Positions 44,486 through 51,832 of a DNA stretch of 64,000 bases are shown piece by piece. The DNA is from Amycolatopsis sp. NBC_01480 (GTDB taxonomy: Bacteria > Actinomycetota > Actinomycetes > Mycobacteriales > Pseudonocardiaceae): contig NZ_CP109442.1 in the NCBI RefSeq assembly GCF_036227205.1, positions 8,060,001 to 8,124,000 of the forward strand, read 5' to 3'. The notes under the pieces are model-generated. The model made no database searches and was not told the origin of the DNA. It saw only the letters and a program-made list of their open reading frames with translations. A program made the position numbers and the translations under genes. Every line of letters starts with the position of its first letter. The first letter of the stretch is position 1.

Positions 44486-44822
44486 GATCAGCCGGCGGAC
44501 AGCGGTGACCAACACGGCGGTGACCAACGCGGTCACGGGCCGGGCACGAGGGGTGCCGCAGGGCATGGCTGACTCCAGGTGAGTCGGCCCCTGGGCGGGT
44601 GGCGGCGCCACGCAGAGGGTGGGCGAAGCGTTTCGAATATCGCCCTCCGGCCCGGATCCTGTCAAGGCTTGACAGGCTGCGGCGGTGGTATGAACCTTTT
44701 CAGCGAACGTCCCCGCCCGGTCCCGGCTGCTCGTCGCCCGGCGGCGGTCAGGGGACGAGCCGGACGACGCCGTCCCCTGACCGGCGGCGGGTCCGCCCCT
44801 CTTTCCCGGCCAGGGAGGAACC
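44486..44822. other. Intergenic region upstream of the GH64 gene
   Basis: A 337-base gap holding the GH64 promoter region. A palindrome with an embedded TTGACA is at 44658-44676; no gene is seen. GGGAGG lies before the GH64 start. Confidence 0.45.
44658..44676. promoter_or_regulatory. Perfect palindrome CCTGTCAAG-G-CTTGACAGG with -35-like TTGACA
   Basis: A 9-1-9 exact inverted repeat 146 bases before the GH64 start. Its right arm contains TTGACA, a consensus -35 box; TATGAA follows after 14 bases, which is short for a sigma-70 promoter, as in metal- or activator-twisted promoters. Likely an operator over the GH64 promoter. Confidence 0.6.
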
Positions 44823-46187
44823 ATGCCCGCACCTGCTCTGCCGCGGCGCCGTCGCGGTCCCGGTAAACGCTTGGCGACACTGGCGGCCGCCCTCGCGGTC
44901 GCCGCGCTCGGCTTCGCCGTCCCCACGGCCCACGCCGCGGATGCCCTGATCTCCCAAGGCCGGCCCGCCACGGCGTCGTCGGTCGAGAACTCCGGCACCC
45001 CCGCTTCCGCTGCGGTGGACGGGAACACCGGCACCCGCTGGTCCTCGCAGTTCAGCGATCCACAGTGGATTCGGGTGGATCTGGGCGGGCCGGCGACGAT
45101 CAGCCAGGTGACGCTGCGCTGGGAGGCCGCGTACGCCACCGCGTTCCAGATCCAGGTGTCCGGCAACGGATCCGACTGGTCCACTGTGTACCAGACGACC
45201 ACCGGCACCGGCGGCACCCAGACGCTGAACGTGACCGGCACCGGTCGTTACGTGCGGCTCTACACCACCGCGCGGGCCACTCCGTACGGCGTCTCGCTGT
45301 ACGAGTTCCAGGTGTTCGGCACCGGGGGCGGCACCGGCCCGGCCAACCCCAGCGGGGGCGCGCCGCCCGACTCGTTCTGGGGTGACACCGGCAGCATCCC
45401 GGCGGCGCAGAACGTGCTGATGGTCAAGGTGCTCAACCAGACCAACGGCAAGTACCCGGACAGCCAGGTGTTCTGGAGCTTCGGCGGCCAGACCCACTCG
45501 ATCGCCGAGCAGCCGTACATCGACATGCCCGCCAACTCGGCCGGCCGGATGTACTTCTACCTCGGCGCCCCGAACAGCCAGTACGCCGACTTCATCGAGT
45601 TCACCGTCGGCGCGGCCGTGTTCAACGGCAACACCACCCGGGTGGACGCGTTCGGCCTGAAGCTGGCCATGCGGCTGCACGCGCACGACGGCTTCGACAC
45701 CCAGGTGGGTGACGACTACCAGACCTTCCAGGAGGACCGCTCGGCCACCTTCGCCAAGTTCCAGGCCGAGGTGCCGACCGAGTTCAAGGGGCTGGCCACG
45801 GTCAACGCGCCGTACCGGATCCCGGCGCCGGGCAGCGCGCCGGACTTCCGCCAGGGCGGCCAGTACGCGAACTACTTCACCGCGTACGCCCAGTCGGTCG
45901 GGGTGAACGAGCCCACGTCGAACGTCACCGGTTGCGCCGGCTCGCTGGCCCAGAACGCCGCCCTGTGCGCGGCGCTGAACCGGCACACCGCGCAGCTGCC
46001 GCAGTCGCAGCAGCAGGACCCGGCGAACTTCTACCAGGCCGCCCCGGCGAACTACTACGCGAAGTTCTGGCACGACCACGGCATCAACAACCTCGCGTAC
46101 GGCTTCCCGTACGACGACGTGGCGGGCCAGTCCTCGTTCGTCTCGCATGCTGACCCGCAGTGGCTGGAGGTGGCTGTCGGCTGGTGA
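44823..46187 (+). CDS. Secreted GH64 beta-1,3-glucanase with N-terminal CBM32-like domain
   Basis: A 454-residue exported protein. Signal peptide (1-38, cleaved near AHA-AD), an F5/8-type C (CBM32-like) domain (about 40-165), a Gly/Pro linker, and a GH64/thaumatin-like catalytic domain. The GH64 catalytic pair is visible: Glu259 in DFIEFT and Asp275 in TRVDAFGL, 16 residues apart as in the laminaripentaose-producing enzyme. GH64 enzymes release laminaripentaose from beta-1,3-glucan of fungal walls. ATG 44823 has GGGAGGAA upstream. A hairpin repeat begins four bases after the stop. With the GH87 protein it gives the strain both alpha- and beta-1,3-glucanases. Confidence 0.9.
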   Translation: MPAPALPRRRRGPGKRLATLAAALAVAALGFAVPTAHAADALISQGRPATASSVENSGTPASAAVDGNTGTRWSSQFSDPQWIRVDLGGPATISQVTLRWEAAYATAFQIQVSGNGSDWSTVYQTTTGTGGTQTLNVTGTGRYVRLYTTARATPYGVSLYEFQVFGTGGGTGPANPSGGAPPDSFWGDTGSIPAAQNVLMVKVLNQTNGKYPDSQVFWSFGGQTHSIAEQPYIDMPANSAGRMYFYLGAPNSQYADFIEFTVGAAVFNGNTTRVDAFGLKLAMRLHAHDGFDTQVGDDYQTFQEDRSATFAKFQAEVPTEFKGLATVNAPYRIPAPGSAPDFRQGGQYANYFTAYAQSVGVNEPTSNVTGCAGSLAQNAALCAALNRHTAQLPQSQQQDPANFYQAAPANYYAKFWHDHGINNLAYGFPYDDVAGQSSFVSHADPQWLEVAVGW

Positions 46188-46190
46188 CGG

Positions 46191-46236
46191 CTCGTGAGTG
46201 TTGGTGACGGTTAGAACCGTCACCAACACTCACGAG
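46191..46236. repeat. CTCGTGAGTGTT hairpin repeat, copy 3, bidirectional terminator
   Basis: Two 22-base arms that pair perfectly around AG. Inner bases (GGTGAC/GTCACC) differ from copies 1 and 2 yet stay complementary. It lies between the convergent GH64 and SDR genes; the last codons and stop of the SDR gene lie inside the right arm. Confidence 0.85.
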
Positions 46237-47030
46237 ATCTTGACGAGCGGGTCCTCCGGCCCGTAGCCGGTGAGGCGGAGGGTGCGGGCACCGGTGGCCG
46301 CCAGGCCCGCGGCGTCGGCCAGCAGCCGATCGAGATCGTCCACGCCCACGTGGAGGAACCGGCCGGCGAGCGGGTCCAGCTCGCCGGCGGCCAGCCGCAC
46401 CAGCGCGGCGGTGATCCGCTCCACCGGCGTCCAGTCGGTGCGCCCGTCGCACACCGACATGCCGAGGGTCATGTCGGTGCGGACCATGCCGGGGCTGAGG
46501 TCGAACACCAGTATTCCGTGGTGGCGCAAGGGTTCCGCGACCATGCCGGACAAACCCAGCAACGCCAGCTTCGACGCGCTGTACGCGGAGTAGCGCGGGT
46601 CGTGCCGCACGGCCAGGACGGAGTTGATGGTGACCACCCGGCCGCCGCCCCGGTCGATCATGCCGGGCAGCACGGCGCGGCACAGGTTGACGGTGCCCCG
46701 CACGTTCGTCTCGTAGGTGTCCCACCACTGGCCGGGTTCGGCCTCCCAGAGCGGGACCTCGTGCCGGTCGACCGCGCCCGCGTTGTTCACCAGCAGGTCG
46801 ACCGGACCGGCGGCCTCGACCGCGGCGCGCACCTGTCCGGGATCGGTGACGTCGGCTTGCAGCTCCACAACGGGCACCCCGAATCGGGCGCACGCCTGGG
46901 CGGTCCGCGCCAGGGGCTCCGCCCGCCGGCCCAGCAGCGCGACCGAAAGGCCCGCCTCGGCGAGCGCGCGGGCGATGGCACTGCCGATGCCGCCGCCCGC
47001 CCCGGTGATCAGCGCGCGCCCGCCGGTCAC
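46230..47030 (-). CDS. Short-chain dehydrogenase/reductase of the thiopeptide cluster (TsrU-like ketoreductase?)
   Basis: A 266-residue classical SDR: NAD(P)-binding TGAGGGIGSAIARAL, NNAGAV, catalytic Ser in NSVLA and YSAYSASK (Tyr/Lys). The GTG at 47030 overlaps the radical SAM gene by 4 bases (GTGA), so it ends the long cluster operon. In thiostrepton-type clusters an SDR reduces 4-acetylquinoline-2-carboxylate to the hydroxyethyl form for the quinaldic acid loop; position next to a TsrM-like enzyme supports that role. Its stop codon lies in a shared terminator hairpin. Family is certain, substrate inferred. Confidence 0.85.
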   Translation of the reverse strand: MTGGRALITGAGGGIGSAIARALAEAGLSVALLGRRAEPLARTAQACARFGVPVVELQADVTDPGQVRAAVEAAGPVDLLVNNAGAVDRHEVPLWEAEPGQWWDTYETNVRGTVNLCRAVLPGMIDRGGGRVVTINSVLAVRHDPRYSAYSASKLALLGLSGMVAEPLRHHGILVFDLSPGMVRTDMTLGMSVCDGRTDWTPVERITAALVRLAAGELDPLAGRFLHVGVDDLDRLLADAAGLAATGARTLRLTGYGPEDPLVKIS

Positions 47031-48748
47031 GGCGCGCCGACCGGCTGGACTATCCCCGCGTCGGAGGCCTCGCGCAGGATCGCCTCCCGGTCGCGCCAGT
47101 GCGCCCAGAACGCCCCGGTGTACCCGAGCACGGTCAGGCTGGTGAGGAACGGGTTGTCCGCGTAGTTGTTGTCGTGCTCGCTCGAGCCCGACACGGTCGG
47201 CAGCATGACGCGGTAGTGGTCGGCCGGGTCGATCAGGCTCCACAGCAGGTCGACCGAGCGGTACCAGCGGCCGGTCGGATCGGTGACGGTGCCCGGGTCC
47301 TCGGTGAGCTCCGGCGAGAAGTAGCACACCAGGCGGAACTCGCCGCGCTCGTCGAACATGAACTGCCGCTCGTACTCCACCGGTCCGTCGCACAGGGACA
47401 GTGGCTTCAGCACGATCGGGCCGGTCGCCGTGTTCGACTGCAGCCCGGGCAGCGTGCGCACCCCGCCGCACTGCTCGGCCATGGAGATGCCCATCGGCGT
47501 GTACGGGAACAGCCGCAGCCCCAAGGAGAACGCGGCGACCGTCGCGTCCAGGGCCATGAACGCGTCGACGCACTCGCGGATGGTCTGCTCGGTCTCCCCG
47601 GGCATGCCCAGCAGGGACTCGACCATGGTCAGCATCCCGTTGGCGTGGCACAGCCGGACCAGGTTCTCGGTGTCGGCGAAGGTGTAGTAGCTGGTGCCCT
47701 TCTCCGTGGTCTTCCAGCCCTGCAGCAGATCCGGGCGGACGTGGTCGGTGCCGACGTTGACCCCGCCGCAGCCGGCCTCGGCCAGCAGGCCGGCCAGCTC
47801 GGCGTCGAAGGGCGCCGGCTGGCAGTACACCCACAGCCGCAGCTGGTGCAGCGGGCTGAACCGGCTCGAGTGCTTGCGGCGGACGATTTCGCGCAGCACG
47901 TTCTTGCTGTGCGCCACCGAGAGGTTGAACTCGCTGTCGGTGGTGTGCTGGTCGAAGATGCCGTGCGCGGCCAGCGACTGCATCTCGTCGACGACGGCGG
48001 CCGCGTCGCGCCGGGCGAACCGCACGCCCTTGGCGTCGGGCTCGACGCAGTGCGCGCAGCGGTAGGTGCAGCCGTTCTTGGTGAGGATGCCCGCCATGCC
48101 GCCGCGGCGGTAGTACTCGAGATTGTCCACCCGGAACGGCGTCCCGGTCCGGCGGATGTAGGTGCCGGCCTGGTCCACCTGCCACACCCGGTCCTCGTTG
48201 TACCCGGTGCCCGGCAGCGGCTGGGCCTGCGGCCGGGCGGTGAGCACGAGCGGCGGCACGCGGGTGACGCCGCCGGGCGTGGCACGGACCAGCCCGGGGA
48301 CGGTGCTCGCGGAGCGCCCGGTGACCAGCGCGTCGGCCAGGTCGACGAGGATCTCCTCACCGGGGCCCTTGACGCCGAAGTCGATGCCGAAGTAGTCGAC
48401 GAGCGCGAACGGCATGGTGGAGAAGCCGATGCCGCCGCCGACGATCGGCGCCGCCGTCAGCCGCTGGATCTCGGTGATGATCTCCTTGTGCTCGCCGACG
48501 AACGGCCGCTGCTCGAACGCGTAGACCGTGTCGGTGTTGCGGATGGTGACCCCGACGAGCAGCGGGGCCCGGCTCGTGAAGTAGGCGCGGAGGTAGGACT
48601 CCCAGTCGTCCCGGTGGAACGTCAGGTCGAGCACCTCGACCGAGAAGTCGGCCCGCTCGAGCGCGGTGGTGAGCACGTCGAGCGCGTAGGGCGCGATCGG
48701 GGGGTGCACCTTGTTCGGGTTGACCAGGGTGATCAGGCCTCTGCTCAT
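47027..48748 (-). CDS. Cobalamin-dependent radical SAM methyltransferase, TsrM/TsrT-like
   Basis: A 573-residue enzyme with an N-terminal B12-binding Rossmann domain (LVNPNKVHPPIAPYALDVL) and a radical SAM core whose [4Fe-4S] cluster cysteines are C227-x3-C231-x2-C234 (NGCTYRCAHC). The sequence closely resembles, as I recall it, the tryptophan C2-methyltransferase of thiostrepton biosynthesis, which makes 2-methyltryptophan, first step to the quinaldic acid moiety. It overlaps both neighbours by 4 bases. The alternative is another class B radical SAM methylase acting on the peptide, but the N-terminal motif and the neighbouring SDR and ligase argue for the quinaldate path. Confidence 0.85.
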   Translation of the reverse strand: MSRGLITLVNPNKVHPPIAPYALDVLTTALERADFSVEVLDLTFHRDDWESYLRAYFTSRAPLLVGVTIRNTDTVYAFEQRPFVGEHKEIITEIQRLTAAPIVGGGIGFSTMPFALVDYFGIDFGVKGPGEEILVDLADALVTGRSASTVPGLVRATPGGVTRVPPLVLTARPQAQPLPGTGYNEDRVWQVDQAGTYIRRTGTPFRVDNLEYYRRGGMAGILTKNGCTYRCAHCVEPDAKGVRFARRDAAAVVDEMQSLAAHGIFDQHTTDSEFNLSVAHSKNVLREIVRRKHSSRFSPLHQLRLWVYCQPAPFDAELAGLLAEAGCGGVNVGTDHVRPDLLQGWKTTEKGTSYYTFADTENLVRLCHANGMLTMVESLLGMPGETEQTIRECVDAFMALDATVAAFSLGLRLFPYTPMGISMAEQCGGVRTLPGLQSNTATGPIVLKPLSLCDGPVEYERQFMFDERGEFRLVCYFSPELTEDPGTVTDPTGRWYRSVDLLWSLIDPADHYRVMLPTVSGSSEHDNNYADNPFLTSLTVLGYTGAFWAHWRDREAILREASDAGIVQPVGAP

Positions 48749-50109
48749 CGGGACTCCTCGCCGTGGTCGGTCGCGGCGCCGACGGTCACCGCCGCGAGTG
48801 CTTGTTCCGGGGCCCGTCCCGACCGCCCGAACAACAGGAAGTACCGGCCGAGTTCATGCAGCTGCCCGATTCCGGTCAATCCCCGGTCCCAGCAGGCAGT
48901 CTCGAGGTCGGCGCACCGCCAGCGCTCGGCGAAGAACTGCTCGACCAGGTCCGTCCGGACGTGTTCGACCTGGAACTCCGGGTGCCGCTGCCGGCGCGCG
49001 TCGTTCATCGCCCCCGCGGTGGCGGCGCACTTCCTGGCCAGCCGCAGCAGTGGCTCCGCGGTGGAGACCAGGTCCGGCAGGGTGTGGGTGGTCCGCACGC
49101 CTGGTTCGGTGCGGAACGAGCGCACGAGCGCGGTGAGAACCAGCTCGCGGCCGGGTTCCGTGGCCAATTCCTCGTCGGTCAGCCACTCGCGCATACCGGG
49201 GCTGGGCTCGTCCTCGCCGCCGACCAGGCCGGCCGTCCGTGCCGCGGCGAGCGCGCCTTCGGCATCGCCGCCGATGCGGGCGAGGGCGGTGTACCGGTTG
49301 AGCTCGGGGTAGGCCGGCAGGAACAGCTGCAGGAAGCCGAGCGCGAGGTGATCGCTGGTCCGGTGGTCACCGGCCGGCACGGGGGTGTGCTCCCACCGCC
49401 AGTCGGCGAGGTACACCGTGTCCAAAGTAGAGGGACGCTCGTCCGGCTCCGCTGACGGCACGGGGTTGCCCAGTACCCAGCGCAGGGCCAGCTCGGCGTC
49501 CAGCAGTTTGACGTCGGCTTCCTGCGGGTGGTCGGCGAGGTACGCACGGACCCGGGCGGCGGCGTCGGCGAGGGGAGTGTGCTCGGTGATCCGCCACAGC
49601 GCCCGCCAGCTGCGCCGGGCGAACGGCAGCGCGGCCACCTCCGCGAGCAACGCGTCCCGCTCGGCGGCGGTGATCGCGGTGCCGGTGGCGCGCTCCAGGC
49701 CGTAGCGCAGGGCGACCAGCGCGTCGGAGAGCTGGCGGTAGCCGTCCTCCTCGGTCAGGTGCGAAACCGCGACCTCGTCGTCGGCGGTCACGGTGCCCTC
49801 GGCGTACCAGCGGAACACCTGGCCGAGGCCGATCATGCCGAACCGGTGCAGCTCGGCCGCGCGCAGCGCGCCCATGCTGCTCGTCCCGGCGACCCGGACC
49901 CCGGAGTGGATCAGGTGCAGGATCTCCTTGTGCCGCACGGCGGGCGCCTGGAGGAAGAACCCGTCCACGAGCAGCACCGTGTCCCCGCCGGAGACCGGCA
50001 GCCGCAGCAGGTCGCCGTGCTGCACCGGCGGGTGCACCTCGGCGCCGGGCAGCAGGCCGGTGATCCGCTCGGGGGTGACGGTCGGCCCGGCGAAGACGTG
50101 CACGGTCAT
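48745..50109 (-). CDS. TfuA-like protein, thioamidation partner of YcaO
   Basis: A 454-residue protein. The first 200 residues are a TfuA domain: LLVDGFFLQAPAVRHKEILHL, the hallmark GTSSMGALRAAELHRFGMIGLG and FRWYAEGTVTADDEV. The helical C-terminal 250 residues are an extension not present in minimal TfuA proteins. TfuA works with a YcaO enzyme to turn a backbone amide into a thioamide (methyl-coenzyme M reductase thioglycine, thioviridamide, thiopeptin), probably handling the sulfur donor. The partner YcaO is directly upstream, 5 bases away. The ATG at 50109 fits the domain start; overlap with the radical SAM gene is 4 bases. Confidence 0.9.
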   Translation of the reverse strand: MTVHVFAGPTVTPERITGLLPGAEVHPPVQHGDLLRLPVSGGDTVLLVDGFFLQAPAVRHKEILHLIHSGVRVAGTSSMGALRAAELHRFGMIGLGQVFRWYAEGTVTADDEVAVSHLTEEDGYRQLSDALVALRYGLERATGTAITAAERDALLAEVAALPFARRSWRALWRITEHTPLADAAARVRAYLADHPQEADVKLLDAELALRWVLGNPVPSAEPDERPSTLDTVYLADWRWEHTPVPAGDHRTSDHLALGFLQLFLPAYPELNRYTALARIGGDAEGALAAARTAGLVGGEDEPSPGMREWLTDEELATEPGRELVLTALVRSFRTEPGVRTTHTLPDLVSTAEPLLRLARKCAATAGAMNDARRQRHPEFQVEHVRTDLVEQFFAERWRCADLETACWDRGLTGIGQLHELGRYFLLFGRSGRAPEQALAAVTVGAATDHGEESR

Positions 50110-50114
50110 GGCGG

Positions 50115-51305
50115 TCAACTCCTGTTCGGCTGGACCGGGCGGGGACATTCGTCGCCCGCGCCGAACCGCAGTCCGGGCGCGACGACCCGGACCACGGCCA
50201 GCGGTTCGTCCACAGTGGTCAGCGGCACGGCCAGCACCGGCTGGCCGGTCCGGGCGCCGGCGAGCCGGGCGCACCGGACCAGCTCCTCGTCCATCGAGTC
50301 GCATTCGACCCGGTCGACGCGCTCGAGCGCGCGGGTCCAGCTGCCGGTCCGGTCCGCGGGAGTCTCGGGCTGCTTGGCGTCCCAGCGGTGCGAGCGGTAC
50401 AGCGAGCCGTGCACGTCGTCGCGGGTGCCGTTGATGACGGTGAGCCGGCTCTGGGCCGCCTCGGTGATGGACCGGGACAGCGCGACGGCCGGGTCGGTGT
50501 GGCAGCCGGAACCGGAGTAGATCGACGGGTCCTCCGGGGACCAGAGATAGGCGACGTAACAAGGGAAGTGCGGGTCGCGGGTGTTGTCGACCAGCTCCAG
50601 CCAGGCGCCGGCGTCGGCGATGCGCGCGATCAGCTCGGCGCACCCGGGATCGTCGACGGTCTCCGGTGCGATGTAGTCGCGGACCCCGGTGGGACGGTCG
50701 ATCAGGTCGGCGGTGGCGTCCCGCTCGACGAGCTCGAACAAGGCGTGGAGCGTGGCCTCTTCGACGCAGTTGCCACTGGCCAGGCCGTTGCTCGACACCC
50801 GCAGCAGCGGCGGTGACCAGGCCGGCGACGCGAGGGAGGAGATCCCGACGCAGGGCCGCGGCACCAGCGTGGTCCGCGGCTCCCCGACGAACCCGGCCGG
50901 CAGCCATTCCAACGGGGTCCGGTCGGTCACCAAACTGCGGGCGGCACGCTGGAGGCCGGTGAAGTCGTACGGCAGCGCGAGTTCGGCCGCGCTCGCCGTG
51001 ACCGGTTCGCCCGCGGCCGGCAGGTTCTCCGCGTACCAGAGTTCGATCGCCTCCATGCACGCGGAGACCTTCGCCGCCGTGTCGGTCGCGCCCTTGCCCT
51101 GGCTCACGCTCAGCGTGCTGGCCAGCGGGCGGACCGCGACCCACGTGGGGATGCCGAGCACGTCGAGGCCGGTGACGTCGGCGACCCGGCTGATCCCGCA
51201 GCGGTCGAACAGCCCGGTCGCCAGCGCCCAGGTCTCCTCCGGGGCGCGGGTGCGGTGGGTGCCGGCGAAGTACCGCTTCACCGCCTCCTGCTGCGCGGTG
51301 ACCAT
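50115..51305 (-). CDS. YcaO enzyme, TfuA-associated (thioamide-forming)
   Basis: A 396-residue stand-alone YcaO protein. ATP-binding motifs are visible: SVSQGKGATDTAAKVSACMEAIEL and HALFELVERDATADL, with TEAAQSRLTVINGTRDD later. There is no fused leader-binding domain and the C-terminus (PVQPNRS) lacks the PxPxP of azoline-forming cyclodehydratases, unlike the second YcaO at 58064. Adjacent TfuA points to ATP-dependent thioamidation of the precursor peptide. Its ATG shares one base with the stop of the reductase gene (TGATG). Confidence 0.9.
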   Translation of the reverse strand: MVTAQQEAVKRYFAGTHRTRAPEETWALATGLFDRCGISRVADVTGLDVLGIPTWVAVRPLASTLSVSQGKGATDTAAKVSACMEAIELWYAENLPAAGEPVTASAAELALPYDFTGLQRAARSLVTDRTPLEWLPAGFVGEPRTTLVPRPCVGISSLASPAWSPPLLRVSSNGLASGNCVEEATLHALFELVERDATADLIDRPTGVRDYIAPETVDDPGCAELIARIADAGAWLELVDNTRDPHFPCYVAYLWSPEDPSIYSGSGCHTDPAVALSRSITEAAQSRLTVINGTRDDVHGSLYRSHRWDAKQPETPADRTGSWTRALERVDRVECDSMDEELVRCARLAGARTGQPVLAVPLTTVDEPLAVVRVVAPGLRFGAGDECPRPVQPNRS

Positions 51306-51832
51306 CAGACCGTCGCCTCGTCGGCGGCCGCGTCCGGCGCCGGGAAGTCGGGCACGCCCGCGGATTCGGTGAGCACGGGCCGGCCGTCGGCCTCGAAGGT
51401 GAAGCGCTGCGAGCGGAACATGTCGTCGGAGCGCCAATGCCGCACCAGGTTCGCGCGCACCGCGAAGATCGCCATCCCGGAGGCGCGCGACGCGACCAGG
51501 TCGTAGGTGTTGACGACCCCGCCGGCGTACTTCGTGTCGAACAGCGCGCCGATCTCCGCCAGCTCGTCCGGGGCGGTGACCTCGGCCGCGTCGCCGTCCA
51601 GGACGACCACCTCCTGCGCGTCGCCCAGATGCACGGTCGCTTTCGGCTGGTGGCGCAGGTTCGCCACCTTCACGCTGAAGCCGACGGTGGAGAACACCAC
51701 GGCGCCGCGCCACCACACGGCCCAGACCGGGACGGCGTGCGGGCGGCCGTCCGGGCGCACGGTGCAGACCCAGTAGTCGGCGGCTTCGGCCAGCTTGGCC
51801 CGGACGGGGGCCCAGGCGGTTTCGGCGGTCAC
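51305..51832 (-). CDS. PPOX-fold flavin/F420-dependent reductase, possible dehydropiperidine reductase
   Basis: A 175-residue split-barrel protein of the pyridoxamine-phosphate-oxidase/F420-dependent reductase superfamily: YWVCTVRPDGRPHAVPVWAVWW, FSTVGFSVKVANLRHQPKATV and a C-terminal WRSDDMFRSQRF. In the thiopeptin cluster a protein of this superfamily (TpnL) uses F420H2 to reduce the central dehydropiperidine, giving series a products. Being embedded between the LanB and thioamide genes makes the same role here a good guess; F420 versus FMN cannot be settled by eye. GTG start overlaps LanB by 4 bases. Confidence 0.75.
   Translation of the reverse strand: MTAETAWAPVRAKLAEAADYWVCTVRPDGRPHAVPVWAVWWRGAVVFSTVGFSVKVANLRHQPKATVHLGDAQEVVVLDGDAAEVTAPDELAEIGALFDTKYAGGVVNTYDLVASRASGMAIFAVRANLVRHWRSDDMFRSQRFTFEADGRPVLTESAGVPDFPAPDAAADEATV

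Noticed and set aside
48745..51144. Extended frame joining TfuA to 345 upstream codons
   Set aside because: The extension is antisense-like shadow of the YcaO gene; the TfuA domain begins cleanly at ATG 50109.
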